From positions 1-44,524 of the forward strand of contig JAFDTY010000005.1 of assembly GCA_019594055.1 (NCBI GenBank): a stretch of 44,524 nt of DNA, read 5' to 3'. The notes under the pieces were generated by a model that ran no database searches, had not been told where the DNA came from, and saw only the letters and a program-made list of their open reading frames with translations. The first letter of the stretch is position 1; each line of letters starts with the position of its first letter. The position numbers and the translations under genes were made by a program. The stretch is from Candidatus Haladaptatiplasma halalkaliphilum (GTDB lineage Archaea > Thermoplasmatota > Thermoplasmata > Halarchaeoplasmatales > Halarchaeoplasmataceae). This document shows positions 26,772 to 36,241 of the stretch, piece after piece.

Positions 26772-27716
26772 TCACTCCCATTCTATGGTTCCCGGGGGTT
26801 TGTCCGTGATGTCGTAGACAACCCGGTTCACCTTGTTCTTCATTGTGTTGGTTATCCGGGTGGAGATGGTCTCCAGTACATCAAGGGGTATCTCGGAGAA
26901 ACGGGCACTCATGGCGTCCAGGGAACCGACCGCTCTCACCGCCACCGTGTACCCGTAGGCCCTCTTGTCACCCTGGACACCCACGGTCCTTACCGGAAGC
27001 AGGACAGCGAAGTACTGCCACGGCCTCTCCATCTTACCCCTGTCCACTGCACGGTCTATCTCTTCCTCCACGATGGCACAGGCCTCCCTGACCATCTCGG
27101 TCCTTTCCCTGCTAGCCTCGCCTATCACACGGATGGCGAGACCGGGTCCCGGGAAGGGTTGACGTTCGGATGTGGGCAGTCCCAGTTCCCTGGCCACCGA
27201 CCTCACCTCGTCCTTGTAAAGGTCTCTAAGGGGTTCGATGAGCTCCAGTTTCATCACATCGGGAAGTCCTCCCACGTTGTGGTGTGATTTGATGGTATCA
27301 CGTACACCGTCACCGCTCTCTATCCAGTCCGGGGCTATGGTGCCTTGTACCAGGTGATCAGCCCCGAATTCCTCCGCCTCCCTCTCGAATATCTCTATGA
27401 ACTTGTTACCGATGACCTTTCTCTTCTCCTCGGGTTCTTGGATACCCTCCATGGCACGGTAGAATTCATCGCCGCAGTCGACCATCCTGTGATTGATACC
27501 CATCTCGGTGAGGAGATTTTCGATCTGTTCCGATTCCCCCTTTCTCATGTATCCGGTATCAACGTATATGGCCAATAATCTAGGGCCCATCGCTTTACCA
27601 ACGAGCACGGCGGCAACGGTACTGTCAACCCCGCCGCTGCATCCCACCACGGCCTTACCTTCAACTCCTGATAATTCATGTATCTGCTGTTCTATGAATT
27701 CCCTGGGCTCGAACAT
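26772..27716 (-). CDS. guaAB: GMP synthase subunit B (ATP pyrophosphatase subunit)
   Basis: VVGCSGGVDSTVAAVL PP-loop, GTIAPDWIESG, SHHNVGGLP, RQPFPGPGLAIRVIGE, C-terminal YDITDKPPGTIEWE. Start ATG 27716. Confidence 0.95.
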   Translation of the reverse strand: MFEPREFIEQQIHELSGVEGKAVVGCSGGVDSTVAAVLVGKAMGPRLLAIYVDTGYMRKGESEQIENLLTEMGINHRMVDCGDEFYRAMEGIQEPEEKRKVIGNKFIEIFEREAEEFGADHLVQGTIAPDWIESGDGVRDTIKSHHNVGGLPDVMKLELIEPLRDLYKDEVRSVARELGLPTSERQPFPGPGLAIRVIGEASRERTEMVREACAIVEEEIDRAVDRGKMERPWQYFAVLLPVRTVGVQGDKRAYGYTVAVRAVGSLDAMSARFSEIPLDVLETISTRITNTMKNKVNRVVYDITDKPPGTIEWE

Positions 27717-27720
27717 GGAT

Positions 27721-28191
27721 TCACTTCCCGAGTTTCTCATGGATCTCTTCGGCGTCCTTCAGGATCTTCTCACCCCATCTTGCCCGATACCGAGTCAACT
27801 TTTCACCTATTTCCTCATGGCTGACGGCGAGTATCTCTGCGGCGAGTAAAGCCGCGTTATCACCCCTGTCCAATCCCACGGCGGCAACGGGGATGCCAGG
27901 TGGCATCTGAAGTATGGAGAGTATGGAATCCATGTTCACCTTGCCGCTCACAGGCACACCGATGACCGGTTTGGTGGTGTGTGATGCCACAACACCCGGT
28001 AATGCCGCCGAAAGTCCAGCGATGGTGATAAAAACATCCGCGCCCTGACACAATTCCCTGGTTCTATCCGGTGCCCTGTGGGCGGAGGATACGGTTATCT
28101 CGTAATCGATATCCAATTCCTTCAATACCTTTACCGCCTTCTCCCCCACTTTTTCGTCGCTCTTACTTCCCATTATGATTTTTACTCTCAT
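27721..28191 (-). CDS. purE: N5-carboxyaminoimidazole ribonucleotide mutase PurE
   Basis: IIMGSKSDEKVGEKAVKVL..VSSAHRAPDRT, GLSAALPGVVASHTTKPVIGVPVS; adjacent to the GMP synthase gene. Confidence 0.93.
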   Translation of the reverse strand: MRVKIIMGSKSDEKVGEKAVKVLKELDIDYEITVSSAHRAPDRTRELCQGADVFITIAGLSAALPGVVASHTTKPVIGVPVSGKVNMDSILSILQMPPGIPVAAVGLDRGDNAALLAAEILAVSHEEIGEKLTRYRARWGEKILKDAEEIHEKLGK

Positions 28192-28202
28192 GATACCGGC
28201 AA

Positions 28203-28246
28203 GAGAAAAAGATAAAAAAAGTTTTTGGAAGACCGTCTAGGTCTTC
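28203..28246 (-). terminator. Putative intrinsic-type terminator: GAAGACC-TAGAC-GGTCTTC hairpin followed by T-runs
   Basis: Minus strand reads GAAGACCTAGACGGTCTTCCAAAAACTTTTTTTATCTTTTTCTC; perfect 7-bp stem (28228-28246) spanning the stop codon of the small membrane protein gene. Confidence 0.55.
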
Positions 28247-28545
28247 ATTATCGCCGCGAGGAATATCACCAGGGCTATTATCGCGCCGATCACGAAGGCG
28301 CCGATGACCTTTACGGACGACCAAACAAGGTCCAAAAAGTCATAACCGTCCTGGAATCCACTTATGGTCTGGGCGTGCAGTTGCCATATGACCAATCCTA
28401 AGATAACGCCCACAACGGCGAGTACTATTCCTACCATACGGCTTTTTCCTCTTCCAAAATATGCTGTGAACAATCCCGTGAGCAATAGCCCCAGGCCCGT
28501 TGTCAGAAGCAATATCGTCAAGAGCTGGTACATGTTTATTTCCAT
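28237..28545 (-). CDS. Small membrane protein of unknown function
   Basis: 102 aa with 3 TM-like segments. Confidence 0.7.
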   Translation of the reverse strand: MEINMYQLLTILLLTTGLGLLLTGLFTAYFGRGKSRMVGIVLAVVGVILGLVIWQLHAQTISGFQDGYDFLDLVWSSVKVIGAFVIGAIIALVIFLAAIMKT

Positions 28546-28558
28546 TATTTTATCCTCC

Positions 28559-28794
28559 TTAGAATTCTATACCTGTCAGTGTTTTCGTATCTTCTACTCC
28601 ATCTATGGATCGTATCTTATCTACGACCACCTGTCCTAGCTTGTTGAAGTTCTCGGCGTGGATCTTGGCGATAAGATCGAATTCACCGAACAGTGAATGG
28701 ACCTCCTGAACCTCCGGAAGCTTCTTCAAGATGTCGTACACCTCCCGTTCGGAGGCGGGTACGGTTTTTATCAACACGAATCCTATGGCCATTT
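28559..28794 (-). CDS. Stand-alone Lrp/AsnC ligand-binding (RAM) domain protein
   Basis: AIGFVLIKTVPASEREVYDILKKLPEVQEVHSLFGEFDLIAKIHAENFNKLGQVVVDKIRSIDGVEDTKTLTG; no HTH. ATG 28794 preferred to 28801. Confidence 0.85.
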
Positions 28795-28840
28795 CGTCCA
28801 CCTATGGCACCCAAAGAGAAACGGGATATTTATATTTTGT

Positions 28841-29926
28841 CTATAACTCGACCAGCTCTCGCGTCGCATCGGTGAGTACCTCGCAACCCTTTTCGGTGAC
28901 AACTATGTCGTCCTCTATCCTCACACCGCCGTACCCCGGTATGTATATCCCGGGTTCCACGGTATAGACCATACCCGGTGCCAGATCCACATCCACATTG
29001 GGCGATAAACCCGAACCGTCGTGTACGGAAAGACCTAGGCTGTGGCCCAGGCCGTGGGTGAACATACCCCGGAACTCTGTATCGTTGATGATATCCGCCG
29101 CCCTGTTGTGAACTTCCGCACCCGTGGTACCCGGTTTTATCATCGCCATGGCTGCATCGTGGGCCTTTAAAACCGTCTCATATATCTTTTTCTGTTTCTG
29201 GGTCGCCTCTCCCACAACGTAGGTCCGTGTTATGTCCGAGTGATATCTTTTGTAGAGTGAGCCGAAGTCCATGACCACAAAATCTCCCTTTTCGATGACC
29301 CTACCCCCTGCAGTGTAATGTGGTTCGGCGGAGTTGGGTCCGCTGGAAGCGATCACATCGAAAGCATCGCCGTGCCCTCCGAGTTTTCTCATCCGGTACG
29401 ATATCTCCGCAGCCAGTTCGTATTCCTTCATGCCCGGTTCTATGAAATCGATCATATCTTCTGCCACACGGGACGCTATCCAGCACGCCTTCCTCAGGCG
29501 GTCCAGTTCTTCCCGGTCCTTGAGATTCCTTGACTCGATTATGGCATCGGAGATGTCCACGATCTCGGCATCCGTGGCCTCTCTTATCTTCATGTATGCA
29601 TGATAGGTGAGCTCGGTACTGTTCACTCCTACCCGCTTCATACCCTTGAGACGTTCTTTGAACAAATCATCCCTTTCATTCCTCTTTTTTAACACGGTTA
29701 CTGGCATACTGGACTTTAGCGCACTCTCTTCCTCCAGGGGCGAGGTGAAGATCTCTCCACTGAAGTCGGGATACATTATGGCGCCGCTACCTTCGAATTC
29801 TCCGTTTATCAGGCCTGTTACGTAGTAGAAGGTCAGGTCCACATGGGGTTTCGTCGAATTGAGTATTATTATACCGTCAATATCCCCTTCCACATGTTCG
29901 AATATCCTTTTGATGCGCTCTTTCAT
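28841..29926 (-). CDS. M24 family metallopeptidase (Xaa-Pro aminopeptidase/dipeptidase-like)
   Basis: VVMDFGSLYKRYHSDITRTYVVG, MFTHGLGHSLGLSVHDG, VYTVEPGIYIPGYGGVRIEDDIVVTEKG. Confidence 0.92.
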   Translation of the reverse strand: MKERIKRIFEHVEGDIDGIIILNSTKPHVDLTFYYVTGLINGEFEGSGAIMYPDFSGEIFTSPLEEESALKSSMPVTVLKKRNERDDLFKERLKGMKRVGVNSTELTYHAYMKIREATDAEIVDISDAIIESRNLKDREELDRLRKACWIASRVAEDMIDFIEPGMKEYELAAEISYRMRKLGGHGDAFDVIASSGPNSAEPHYTAGGRVIEKGDFVVMDFGSLYKRYHSDITRTYVVGEATQKQKKIYETVLKAHDAAMAMIKPGTTGAEVHNRAADIINDTEFRGMFTHGLGHSLGLSVHDGSGLSPNVDVDLAPGMVYTVEPGIYIPGYGGVRIEDDIVVTEKGCEVLTDATRELVEL

Positions 29927-29954
29927 TATATCAGCTAGTCCAATAATCGGTGTA

Positions 29955-31328
29955 TTATATAGTTTTCACCACTCTGGTCCCCCCCACGTAATCCCCTATC
30001 CTCTTCCCTTCGGGGTTTGATATCATCAAAACCAGGCTGAAGATGTAGAAGAACAATATCATGTCGGCGTATCGTGCGGCGTTTCTCGCGGCGCTTTGGG
30101 TGAAGGTTATCTTGCGATAGTCATCGGAAAGTACCCGGAGACGGAGGATCCTCTTGCCTACCGTGGTCCCGAAGTACCACTCCATGAGGGTGAAATAGAT
30201 GAACTGAACTGATACCAACAGGGACACAAGGGCCATAAACAGAGGTGAAAGGATGGTGGTGGCTTCCATACGGGAGAATATCAGCAACATTATACCTGCG
30301 GCGATGGGTATGGTTACTATCATAAGGTCTATTATATACGCAAATATCCTCCTTACCAGGCTGGAATATCGACGGTTAACGGTTTTCTCCACCTTACTCT
30401 TCAGAAGGGTGGCGGTAAGGAATGCCTTGTGTGCCGAGTTTTTCGAGGGCTTGTACCTCGCATCGTACAACCTGTGATAATCGTCAACCACCAGGGGATG
30501 GAGCTCGAGTTGTGCGAAGACGTAACGGTTCGCCGTATCCTCGTTCCACCGGTACATAGGCATAGGCCTTCTCACCAGACGGGATACCCGGTCTATCTCC
30601 ATTCGTGCCGCACGTATAGAGTACTCTATGCTCTCCCGGTACCGGCCCGAACGCAGGGACCTGAGACTTTGGTCTATGGGCTCCTCGGCGGTACCGGCAG
30701 GTCTTCTGAAGTAGTAGTAAGCCACCAGGGGCATAGCGGCTATCAGGCCGGATAGATATACAAGGTCCATGGCCCCCGCACCTCCGATGGACCCCATAAC
30801 AGCAGCGTCCACCAGCATGGGTATCCTTACAAGATCGGCGCCTATGAGCACCCCCAGCACCCCCGTCGAGTAGGCATAGGGTATCCGTTTGCTGCCTCGA
30901 ACTTCCAGTACCAGGGCCAGACCCATTGCGATGAGAGATGGGATGAAGTAATAGGGGAATTCGGCGATGATGCCCATACCGGGCTCGAATCTGGTGAGGT
31001 AGTAAGATGTTACTGAAACCAGGAATACACCCAGAGAAAGCCTCAAGAGGCCCAATCTCTTACGGTAGATGAGGCTGCCTGAAACGATGATGGGTATGAG
31101 GGCACCCCCGAGATTGATGTTCAATAGTGCGTTACCTGAAACGATGATGGGGATATCTGTGAATATGCCGAACATGGAACCCACCAATATCATACCCACC
31201 TCGGGTTTTCCGAATCCCGTATCCTCCATGAAGTCACGCTTGTGCATATATGCGATGAAAAGCCCCGCCGAAAGCAGGGGAAGCATGAGAAAAAAGGTTG
31301 CGGCTCCCAATATCTCTACGGCATCCAA
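29955..31328 (-). CDS. DUF1614-like membrane domain fused to C-terminal RDD domain
   Basis: N-half ISGNALLNINLGGALIPIIVSGSLIY..GVLGVLIGADLVRI..GSIGGAGAMDLVYLSGLIA resembles DUF1614. C-half SLVRRIFAYIIDLMIVTIPIAAG..WYFGTTVGKRILRLRVLSDDYRKITFTQSAARN..IGDYVGGTRVV is an RDD domain. Confidence 0.75.
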   Translation of the reverse strand: MDAVEILGAATFFLMLPLLSAGLFIAYMHKRDFMEDTGFGKPEVGMILVGSMFGIFTDIPIIVSGNALLNINLGGALIPIIVSGSLIYRKRLGLLRLSLGVFLVSVTSYYLTRFEPGMGIIAEFPYYFIPSLIAMGLALVLEVRGSKRIPYAYSTGVLGVLIGADLVRIPMLVDAAVMGSIGGAGAMDLVYLSGLIAAMPLVAYYYFRRPAGTAEEPIDQSLRSLRSGRYRESIEYSIRAARMEIDRVSRLVRRPMPMYRWNEDTANRYVFAQLELHPLVVDDYHRLYDARYKPSKNSAHKAFLTATLLKSKVEKTVNRRYSSLVRRIFAYIIDLMIVTIPIAAGIMLLIFSRMEATTILSPLFMALVSLLVSVQFIYFTLMEWYFGTTVGKRILRLRVLSDDYRKITFTQSAARNAARYADMILFFYIFSLVLMISNPEGKRIGDYVGGTRVVKTI

Positions 31329-31339
31329 AAATATCTACC

Positions 31340-33520
31340 TTACCTGATGGTATCTAGAGAGAAGGATCCCATGGTGATGCCGCTCTTACTGTGCTGATAT
31401 TTGACCCATTGTCTGGTTTGCACGTCTCCGAGACCCGCCACCCGCAGATAGGTCTGTAGCTGCTGGAACTTGAACTCCACGTCCCCATCCATCATATGAC
31501 CGAGCATGGAGATGTCCTGCTCGCTGTGCATTCCCTTTTCGAGTATGTAGAGGGCCACCGCCTTGTCTTTCTTTCTACGCCCGGCAAAGGGTTGAAGTGA
31601 CCTGAAGGTGGTGGTGGTGTCCAGGTATGCTATCAATGTGGAAACGGACTCGAAGGCCATCCGGTAGTATCTATGGGTGTTCTTTATCCTGGCACTGAAT
31701 TCCTCCACGGCATTCGTTATCGACTCTAGATCCGATTGTTCATCTATGAATGTGATGTAATCCTTTCCCTTCTCGTGTTCGTCGATCTCACCCATGCTAG
31801 AGGAATAGGCGTCCACATAGTACACCAGTCCCCTGATCTCGTATTCATTATACGTGGGTAGGACGAATTTCATCTCCTGCCTCACCTCGTTGATGGTCTT
31901 GTCCGTGATCACCCATATGGCGGGCACGCCCTTTTCCAGGCCTTCGGCGATGAAGGAGTTGATCAGTACGCGTTTGCCCACATGTGGCGGTCCGTAAACT
32001 GATATGTTGGTGCCCAGAGGGAACCCGCCCAGCAGTAAGTCGTCCAGCCTCGATGTGCCGGTCTTTGCCTTCTCCTGTTCTATCTCGTGCAGTATCTCCT
32101 CTCTCCGCTCCTCAAGTTCCTCGTCTATCAACTCCTCTTCCCTTGCCCTCAGTTCTCTCTGTTTCTGCTCTATGTACCTCTCCTTGGCCTTCAACTCATG
32201 CTCCTTTCTGGATATCTCCTTTTCAAGGTCCTCCATGCGTCTGCTCCTCTCCTTTTCCGTGGCACCGCCGAACTCCTGTTTCAGTAGCTGCAGCTCCATT
32301 ATCTCCTTCTTCATCACCTCTTCACGATGCTGGAGATCCGCTTCGTGTTTGTTGAGTTCCTCCTCCTTGTACCTCATCTTCTCCTTGAGCTGTTCCAGCT
32401 CTTCCTTCTTGAAGGTCAGTTCGTTCTGAAATTCCTGTATCTTGTGGGTCTTTTCCTTTATCTCCCGCTCGTATCTATCCACCTGATTCTCCCTAAGCTT
32501 CAGTTTCTCCACCAATTCAAGATGGTCCATGTCCTCGAATTCGCCGCTGGACTCCATGGCATTGAGCCTGCTTTTCAAACGCAGGTTTTCGTCCTCCAGA
32601 GCCGATAATTCTTCGCTACTTGCGAAGGTACCTATACCTGTATCGGTTCCTTCGGACAGTAATCGGGTCTTGTTCGTACTGAAATACCTTAGCAGTGCGA
32701 TGCTCCCCTTTTTTAGCTCATCCGCCTCCCGCTCGAGTTCCTCCCTCTCATCCTTGAGGGCTTCCACGGCGACCTCGAGTGTGCCTATCTCCTCGCGCAA
32801 TTCCACGTTCTCCCGGACCAGTTGTTGGGGGTCGAACTCCCCGGTGTCAAGCCCCTTGAGTCTATTCTCCAGCTCGCTCTTCAACTCCTCTATCTGGCGT
32901 AGCTTGGTATCCATCTCCCTTCTTGATTCCGCCAGATGTTCCTCCTTCTCGGCGATCACCTCTTCGAACTCCTCCCTTTCCTCCTCGAAACTCTCTTCAC
33001 CTAACCAATCCGAGAAGGAATCGCTTTCACCGGTGAGCCATGATTTCAGGGCATCATAATCTTCCCCGGAAACGTCTTTGTCGGTGGCAGTTTTTCCCGG
33101 TTCCGTTGATTTTTTACTTTTCTCTACCACTTCTTTTTCCAGCAGACCTGTCAGGTCAACCCCGGTTCCTCCTGTCAGCCATTTGGCAAGTTCGTCCTCA
33201 TCTTCTTCGGTGGGGATGCTCTCATTCTTTCCGGCAACGCCGTAGTCGGACATTTTTCTGGCTTCCTCTATTATCCCCTTCGCCCTTTTTTTGGTCAAGC
33301 CGTCGATTGTCGCAAGTCTTTCAACAGATACTTCTCCCAGGGTCTTCAGGTCGGTGACATCCATGTCCAAAATAAGATAAGCTAACTCTTCGTCCACCTC
33401 AGACACTTTCATGAGCTCATGGATCAGTTCCTTTATCTCGTCTTCTGACATGGTCTCCATTGAAGTTTCGTCCCTCCTGGATTCGTCGTCCACATAGCTG
33501 CTTTGAGAATTTCCTGCCAT
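31340..33520 (-). CDS. HhH + long coiled coil + KaiC/RecA-like ATPase-domain protein
   Basis: N-term DVTDLKTLGEVSVERLATIDGLTKKRAKGIIEEA (RadA-like HhH); WLTG motifs; about 300 aa heptad-rich coiled coil; C-term TGTSRLDDLLLGGFPLGTNISVYGPPHVGKRVLINSFIAEGLEKGVPAIWVITDKT (KaiC/Rad55-like). Confidence 0.85.
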   Translation of the reverse strand: MAGNSQSSYVDDESRRDETSMETMSEDEIKELIHELMKVSEVDEELAYLILDMDVTDLKTLGEVSVERLATIDGLTKKRAKGIIEEARKMSDYGVAGKNESIPTEEDEDELAKWLTGGTGVDLTGLLEKEVVEKSKKSTEPGKTATDKDVSGEDYDALKSWLTGESDSFSDWLGEESFEEEREEFEEVIAEKEEHLAESRREMDTKLRQIEELKSELENRLKGLDTGEFDPQQLVRENVELREEIGTLEVAVEALKDEREELEREADELKKGSIALLRYFSTNKTRLLSEGTDTGIGTFASSEELSALEDENLRLKSRLNAMESSGEFEDMDHLELVEKLKLRENQVDRYEREIKEKTHKIQEFQNELTFKKEELEQLKEKMRYKEEELNKHEADLQHREEVMKKEIMELQLLKQEFGGATEKERSRRMEDLEKEISRKEHELKAKERYIEQKQRELRAREEELIDEELEERREEILHEIEQEKAKTGTSRLDDLLLGGFPLGTNISVYGPPHVGKRVLINSFIAEGLEKGVPAIWVITDKTINEVRQEMKFVLPTYNEYEIRGLVYYVDAYSSSMGEIDEHEKGKDYITFIDEQSDLESITNAVEEFSARIKNTHRYYRMAFESVSTLIAYLDTTTTFRSLQPFAGRRKKDKAVALYILEKGMHSEQDISMLGHMMDGDVEFKFQQLQTYLRVAGLGDVQTRQWVKYQHSKSGITMGSFSLDTIR

Positions 33521-33717
33521 GGTGCACACTTACTCTCTCCCGAAAAGGAGATACTATTTTGCGCTACATGAGAACATGTCTTCGTTATAAATCTTTTTAT
33601 TTTCAGATAGCGTATTATTAATCTCCTGTGCATATACTTTATAAACTCTGCCTAACCTCTATTTATAGGTTTGTGTGTTTTCGGAATTATCACCTCATAA
33701 CCGGGGTGTCAGCAAAG

Positions 33718-33724
33718 TATAAAT
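33718..33724 (+). promoter_or_regulatory. Putative TATA box of cdc48
   Basis: AAAGTATAAATAG with ATG at 33789; SD-like AGGTGAAGAAGG directly before the ATG. Confidence 0.5.
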
Positions 33725-33788
33725 AGAAGTTCATACCAATATACAACAACAATATTACAACAAGACATTGTATAGTAGGTGAAGAAGG

Positions 33789-35966
33789 ATGAAGAAGGAA
33801 GAAAGGGTACTGAAGGTCGCCGAAGCCATGTCCTCGGATGTGGGAAAGGGATTGGCAAGGATAGATCCCGCCGTAAAGGAGAAACTGGGGCTTCAAAGTG
33901 GTGATATAGTACTCATCGTCGGTGAAAAGGAAACCGCCGCAAAGGTATGGGCGGGTGCAGAGGAGGATAGGAACACCGGTCTGATACGCATAGACGGCCC
34001 CACCAGGAGGAATGCCGGTATCAAGATAGACGAGAAGGTGGCCGTCAAAAAGGTACAGGCGAAATCCGCCGAGAAGGTGACCTTCGCGCCCACGGAGCCC
34101 ATCAGATTGATGGGTGGTGAGGAATACCTGCGGAAGGAGGTGTTGAAGTACAGACCCATCACCAAGGGCGACTCCATAGACCTGAACATAATGGGCAAGA
34201 GGATAGAGCTGGTGGTCAAGTCCTTCAGCCCCTCGGCCGATGCGGTGATCATCAAACCCGATACCGAGATAAGCATATCGGATAAACCCGTGAGCATGGA
34301 GGAACTTGCCATGGTGCCCAAGGTCTCCTACGAGGACATAGGAGGCCTGGACAAGGAGATAGAGCGGGTGAGGGAGATGGTGGAATTACCACTGCGGCAC
34401 CCGGAGCTCTTTGACAAGGTGGGCATCGAGGCCCCAAAGGGTGTATTGCTCCACGGCCCACCGGGGACCGGTAAAACACTCATGGCCAAGGCCGTCGCCA
34501 GCGAGACCAACGCAAACTTCTACAATATAGGCGGACCCGAGATAATGTCCAAATATTACGGTGAAAGCGAGGAGAGACTCCGGGAGATATTCGAGGAGGC
34601 CGAGAAGAACCAACCGGCCATCATATTCATAGACGAGATAGACTCCATCGCACCGAAAAGGGACGAGGTGACCGGCGAGACCGAGAGGCGTATAGTCGCC
34701 CAGCTGCTCTCACTCATGGACGGCCTGAAGACCAGGGGCAAGGTGATAGTCATAGGTGCCACCAACAGGGCCCACGCACTGGATCCCGCCTTGAGACGCC
34801 CCGGACGGTTCGACCGTGAGATAGAGATAGGCATGCCCGACAGGGTGGGGCGAAGAGAGGTACTGGAGATACACACCCGTGGTATGCCCCTGGCGGACGA
34901 TGTGGACCTGGAGGCCCTTGCCGGCCTTACCCACGGCTACGTGGGGGCGGACATGGAGGCCCTGGCCAAGGAGGCTGCCATGCTGGCACTACGTGAGATA
35001 CTCCCCGATATAGACCTTGACCTGGACCAGATACCCCCTGAGTTGGTGGAAAAGCTGAAGGTAAAACGGGATCATTTCAACGTTGCACTCCGTGAGATGA
35101 ACCCCTCAACCATGCGGGAGGTGATCATCGAAACTCCCGACGTAACGTGGGACGATGTGGGCGGCCTCGAGGATGTTATACAGGAGTTGAAGGAGGCCAT
35201 CGAATGGCCGCTGATGTACAGTGACCTTTTCAAGCACATGGGCGCCGAGGTACCCAAGGGTATACTCCTCAGTGGTCCCCCCGGTACGGGAAAGACACTT
35301 CTGGCAAAGGCGGTGGCCAACGAGAGCGAGGCGAATTTCATCTCCGTAAAGGGTCCGGAATTCTTCTCCAAATGGGTGGGCGAGAGCGAAAAGGCTGTCC
35401 GGGAAACCTTCAGGAAGGCGAGGCAAGCGGCACCCACCATAGTCTTCTTCGACGAGATCGACGCCCTTGCACCCACAAGGGGTTCCGGTGCGGATTCACA
35501 TTCCTCCGAAAGAGTCATCTCACAACTGCTCACCGAAATGGACGGGTTGGAATCACTGCATGACGTGGTGGTCATCGCCGCCACCAACAGGATGGACATC
35601 ATCGACCGTGCCCTTCTGAGGCCGGGAAGATTTGACAGGAGGATAAACATCGGCCTCCCCGACCTGGAAACCCGCAGGAAGATCTTTCAGGTGCATGTCA
35701 GGAATAAACCCATGGCCCGGGATGTCGAACTTGAAAAACTGGCGAAGGAAACGGAAGGTATGAGCGGAGCCGATATCGCATCCGTGTGTAACGAAGCCGT
35801 GTTACTAGCCATAAGAGAGTTCGTGGCGGGCAACGGTGAGATGGACGACAAGGGGATCGAGGAAACCACGGTAAAGCAGAAACACTTTGCCGCCGCACTG
35901 AAAAAGGTCAAGCAGAAGATAGAGGAAAGCCCGAGGGATAAAGGCGGCCCCAAGGCATACCAGTGA
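33789..35966 (+). CDS. CDC48/VCP-like AAA+ ATPase (tandem AAA domains)
   Basis: N-terminal double-psi domain; two Walker A motifs ([34 protein letters not shown]), Walker [13 protein letters not shown] and [29 protein letters not shown] / [13 protein letters not shown]. Confidence 0.97.
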   Translation: MKKEERVLKVAEAMSSDVGKGLARIDPAVKEKLGLQSGDIVLIVGEKETAAKVWAGAEEDRNTGLIRIDGPTRRNAGIKIDEKVAVKKVQAKSAEKVTFAPTEPIRLMGGEEYLRKEVLKYRPITKGDSIDLNIMGKRIELVVKSFSPSADAVIIKPDTEISISDKPVSMEELAMVPKVSYEDIGGLDKEIERVREMVELPLRHPELFDKVGIEAPKGVLLHGPPGTGKTLMAKAVASETNANFYNIGGPEIMSKYYGESEERLREIFEEAEKNQPAIIFIDEIDSIAPKRDEVTGETERRIVAQLLSLMDGLKTRGKVIVIGATNRAHALDPALRRPGRFDREIEIGMPDRVGRREVLEIHTRGMPLADDVDLEALAGLTHGYVGADMEALAKEAAMLALREILPDIDLDLDQIPPELVEKLKVKRDHFNVALREMNPSTMREVIIETPDVTWDDVGGLEDVIQELKEAIEWPLMYSDLFKHMGAEVPKGILLSGPPGTGKTLLAKAVANESEANFISVKGPEFFSKWVGESEKAVRETFRKARQAAPTIVFFDEIDALAPTRGSGADSHSSERVISQLLTEMDGLESLHDVVVIAATNRMDIIDRALLRPGRFDRRINIGLPDLETRRKIFQVHVRNKPMARDVELEKLAKETEGMSGADIASVCNEAVLLAIREFVAGNGEMDDKGIEETTVKQKHFAAALKKVKQKIEESPRDKGGPKAYQ

Positions 35967-35989
35967 TAACCTACTACCTAAAAACATCG

Positions 35990-36241
35990 TCAAAGTATCT
36001 CGAGGATGCTCAGTATCCTGTGGGCAACAACGGCGATAAAGAAGACTATGCCCACGTATATCATGGAGTCCATTCTTAGCGCGGTTTCCGGTTTTGTGTA
36101 GGTGCTGGTCAGCTCTCTCGTGATCAGCAATCCTATAAGTAACAAAATACCGAAGAGCTCCACATCGTAGGGGCCCACCAGTGCAACACACAATCCGGTC
36201 CAGACAGTCATGGAGAGGGCGATCTTCTGGGTTATGTTCAC
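35990..36241 (-). CDS. Small membrane protein (about 3 TM)
   Basis: 83 aa; start overlaps the stop of the upstream gene by 4 nt (translational coupling). Confidence 0.65.
   Translation of the reverse strand: MNITQKIALSMTVWTGLCVALVGPYDVELFGILLLIGLLITRELTSTYTKPETALRMDSMIYVGIVFFIAVVAHRILSILEIL

Noticed and set aside
32004-33059. Plus-strand Ser- and Leu-rich ORFs (141 aa, 123 aa, 93 aa, 176 aa)
   Set aside because: Antisense shadows of the E/K-rich coiled-coil gene; Ser/Leu-rich composition is the expected complement artefact.
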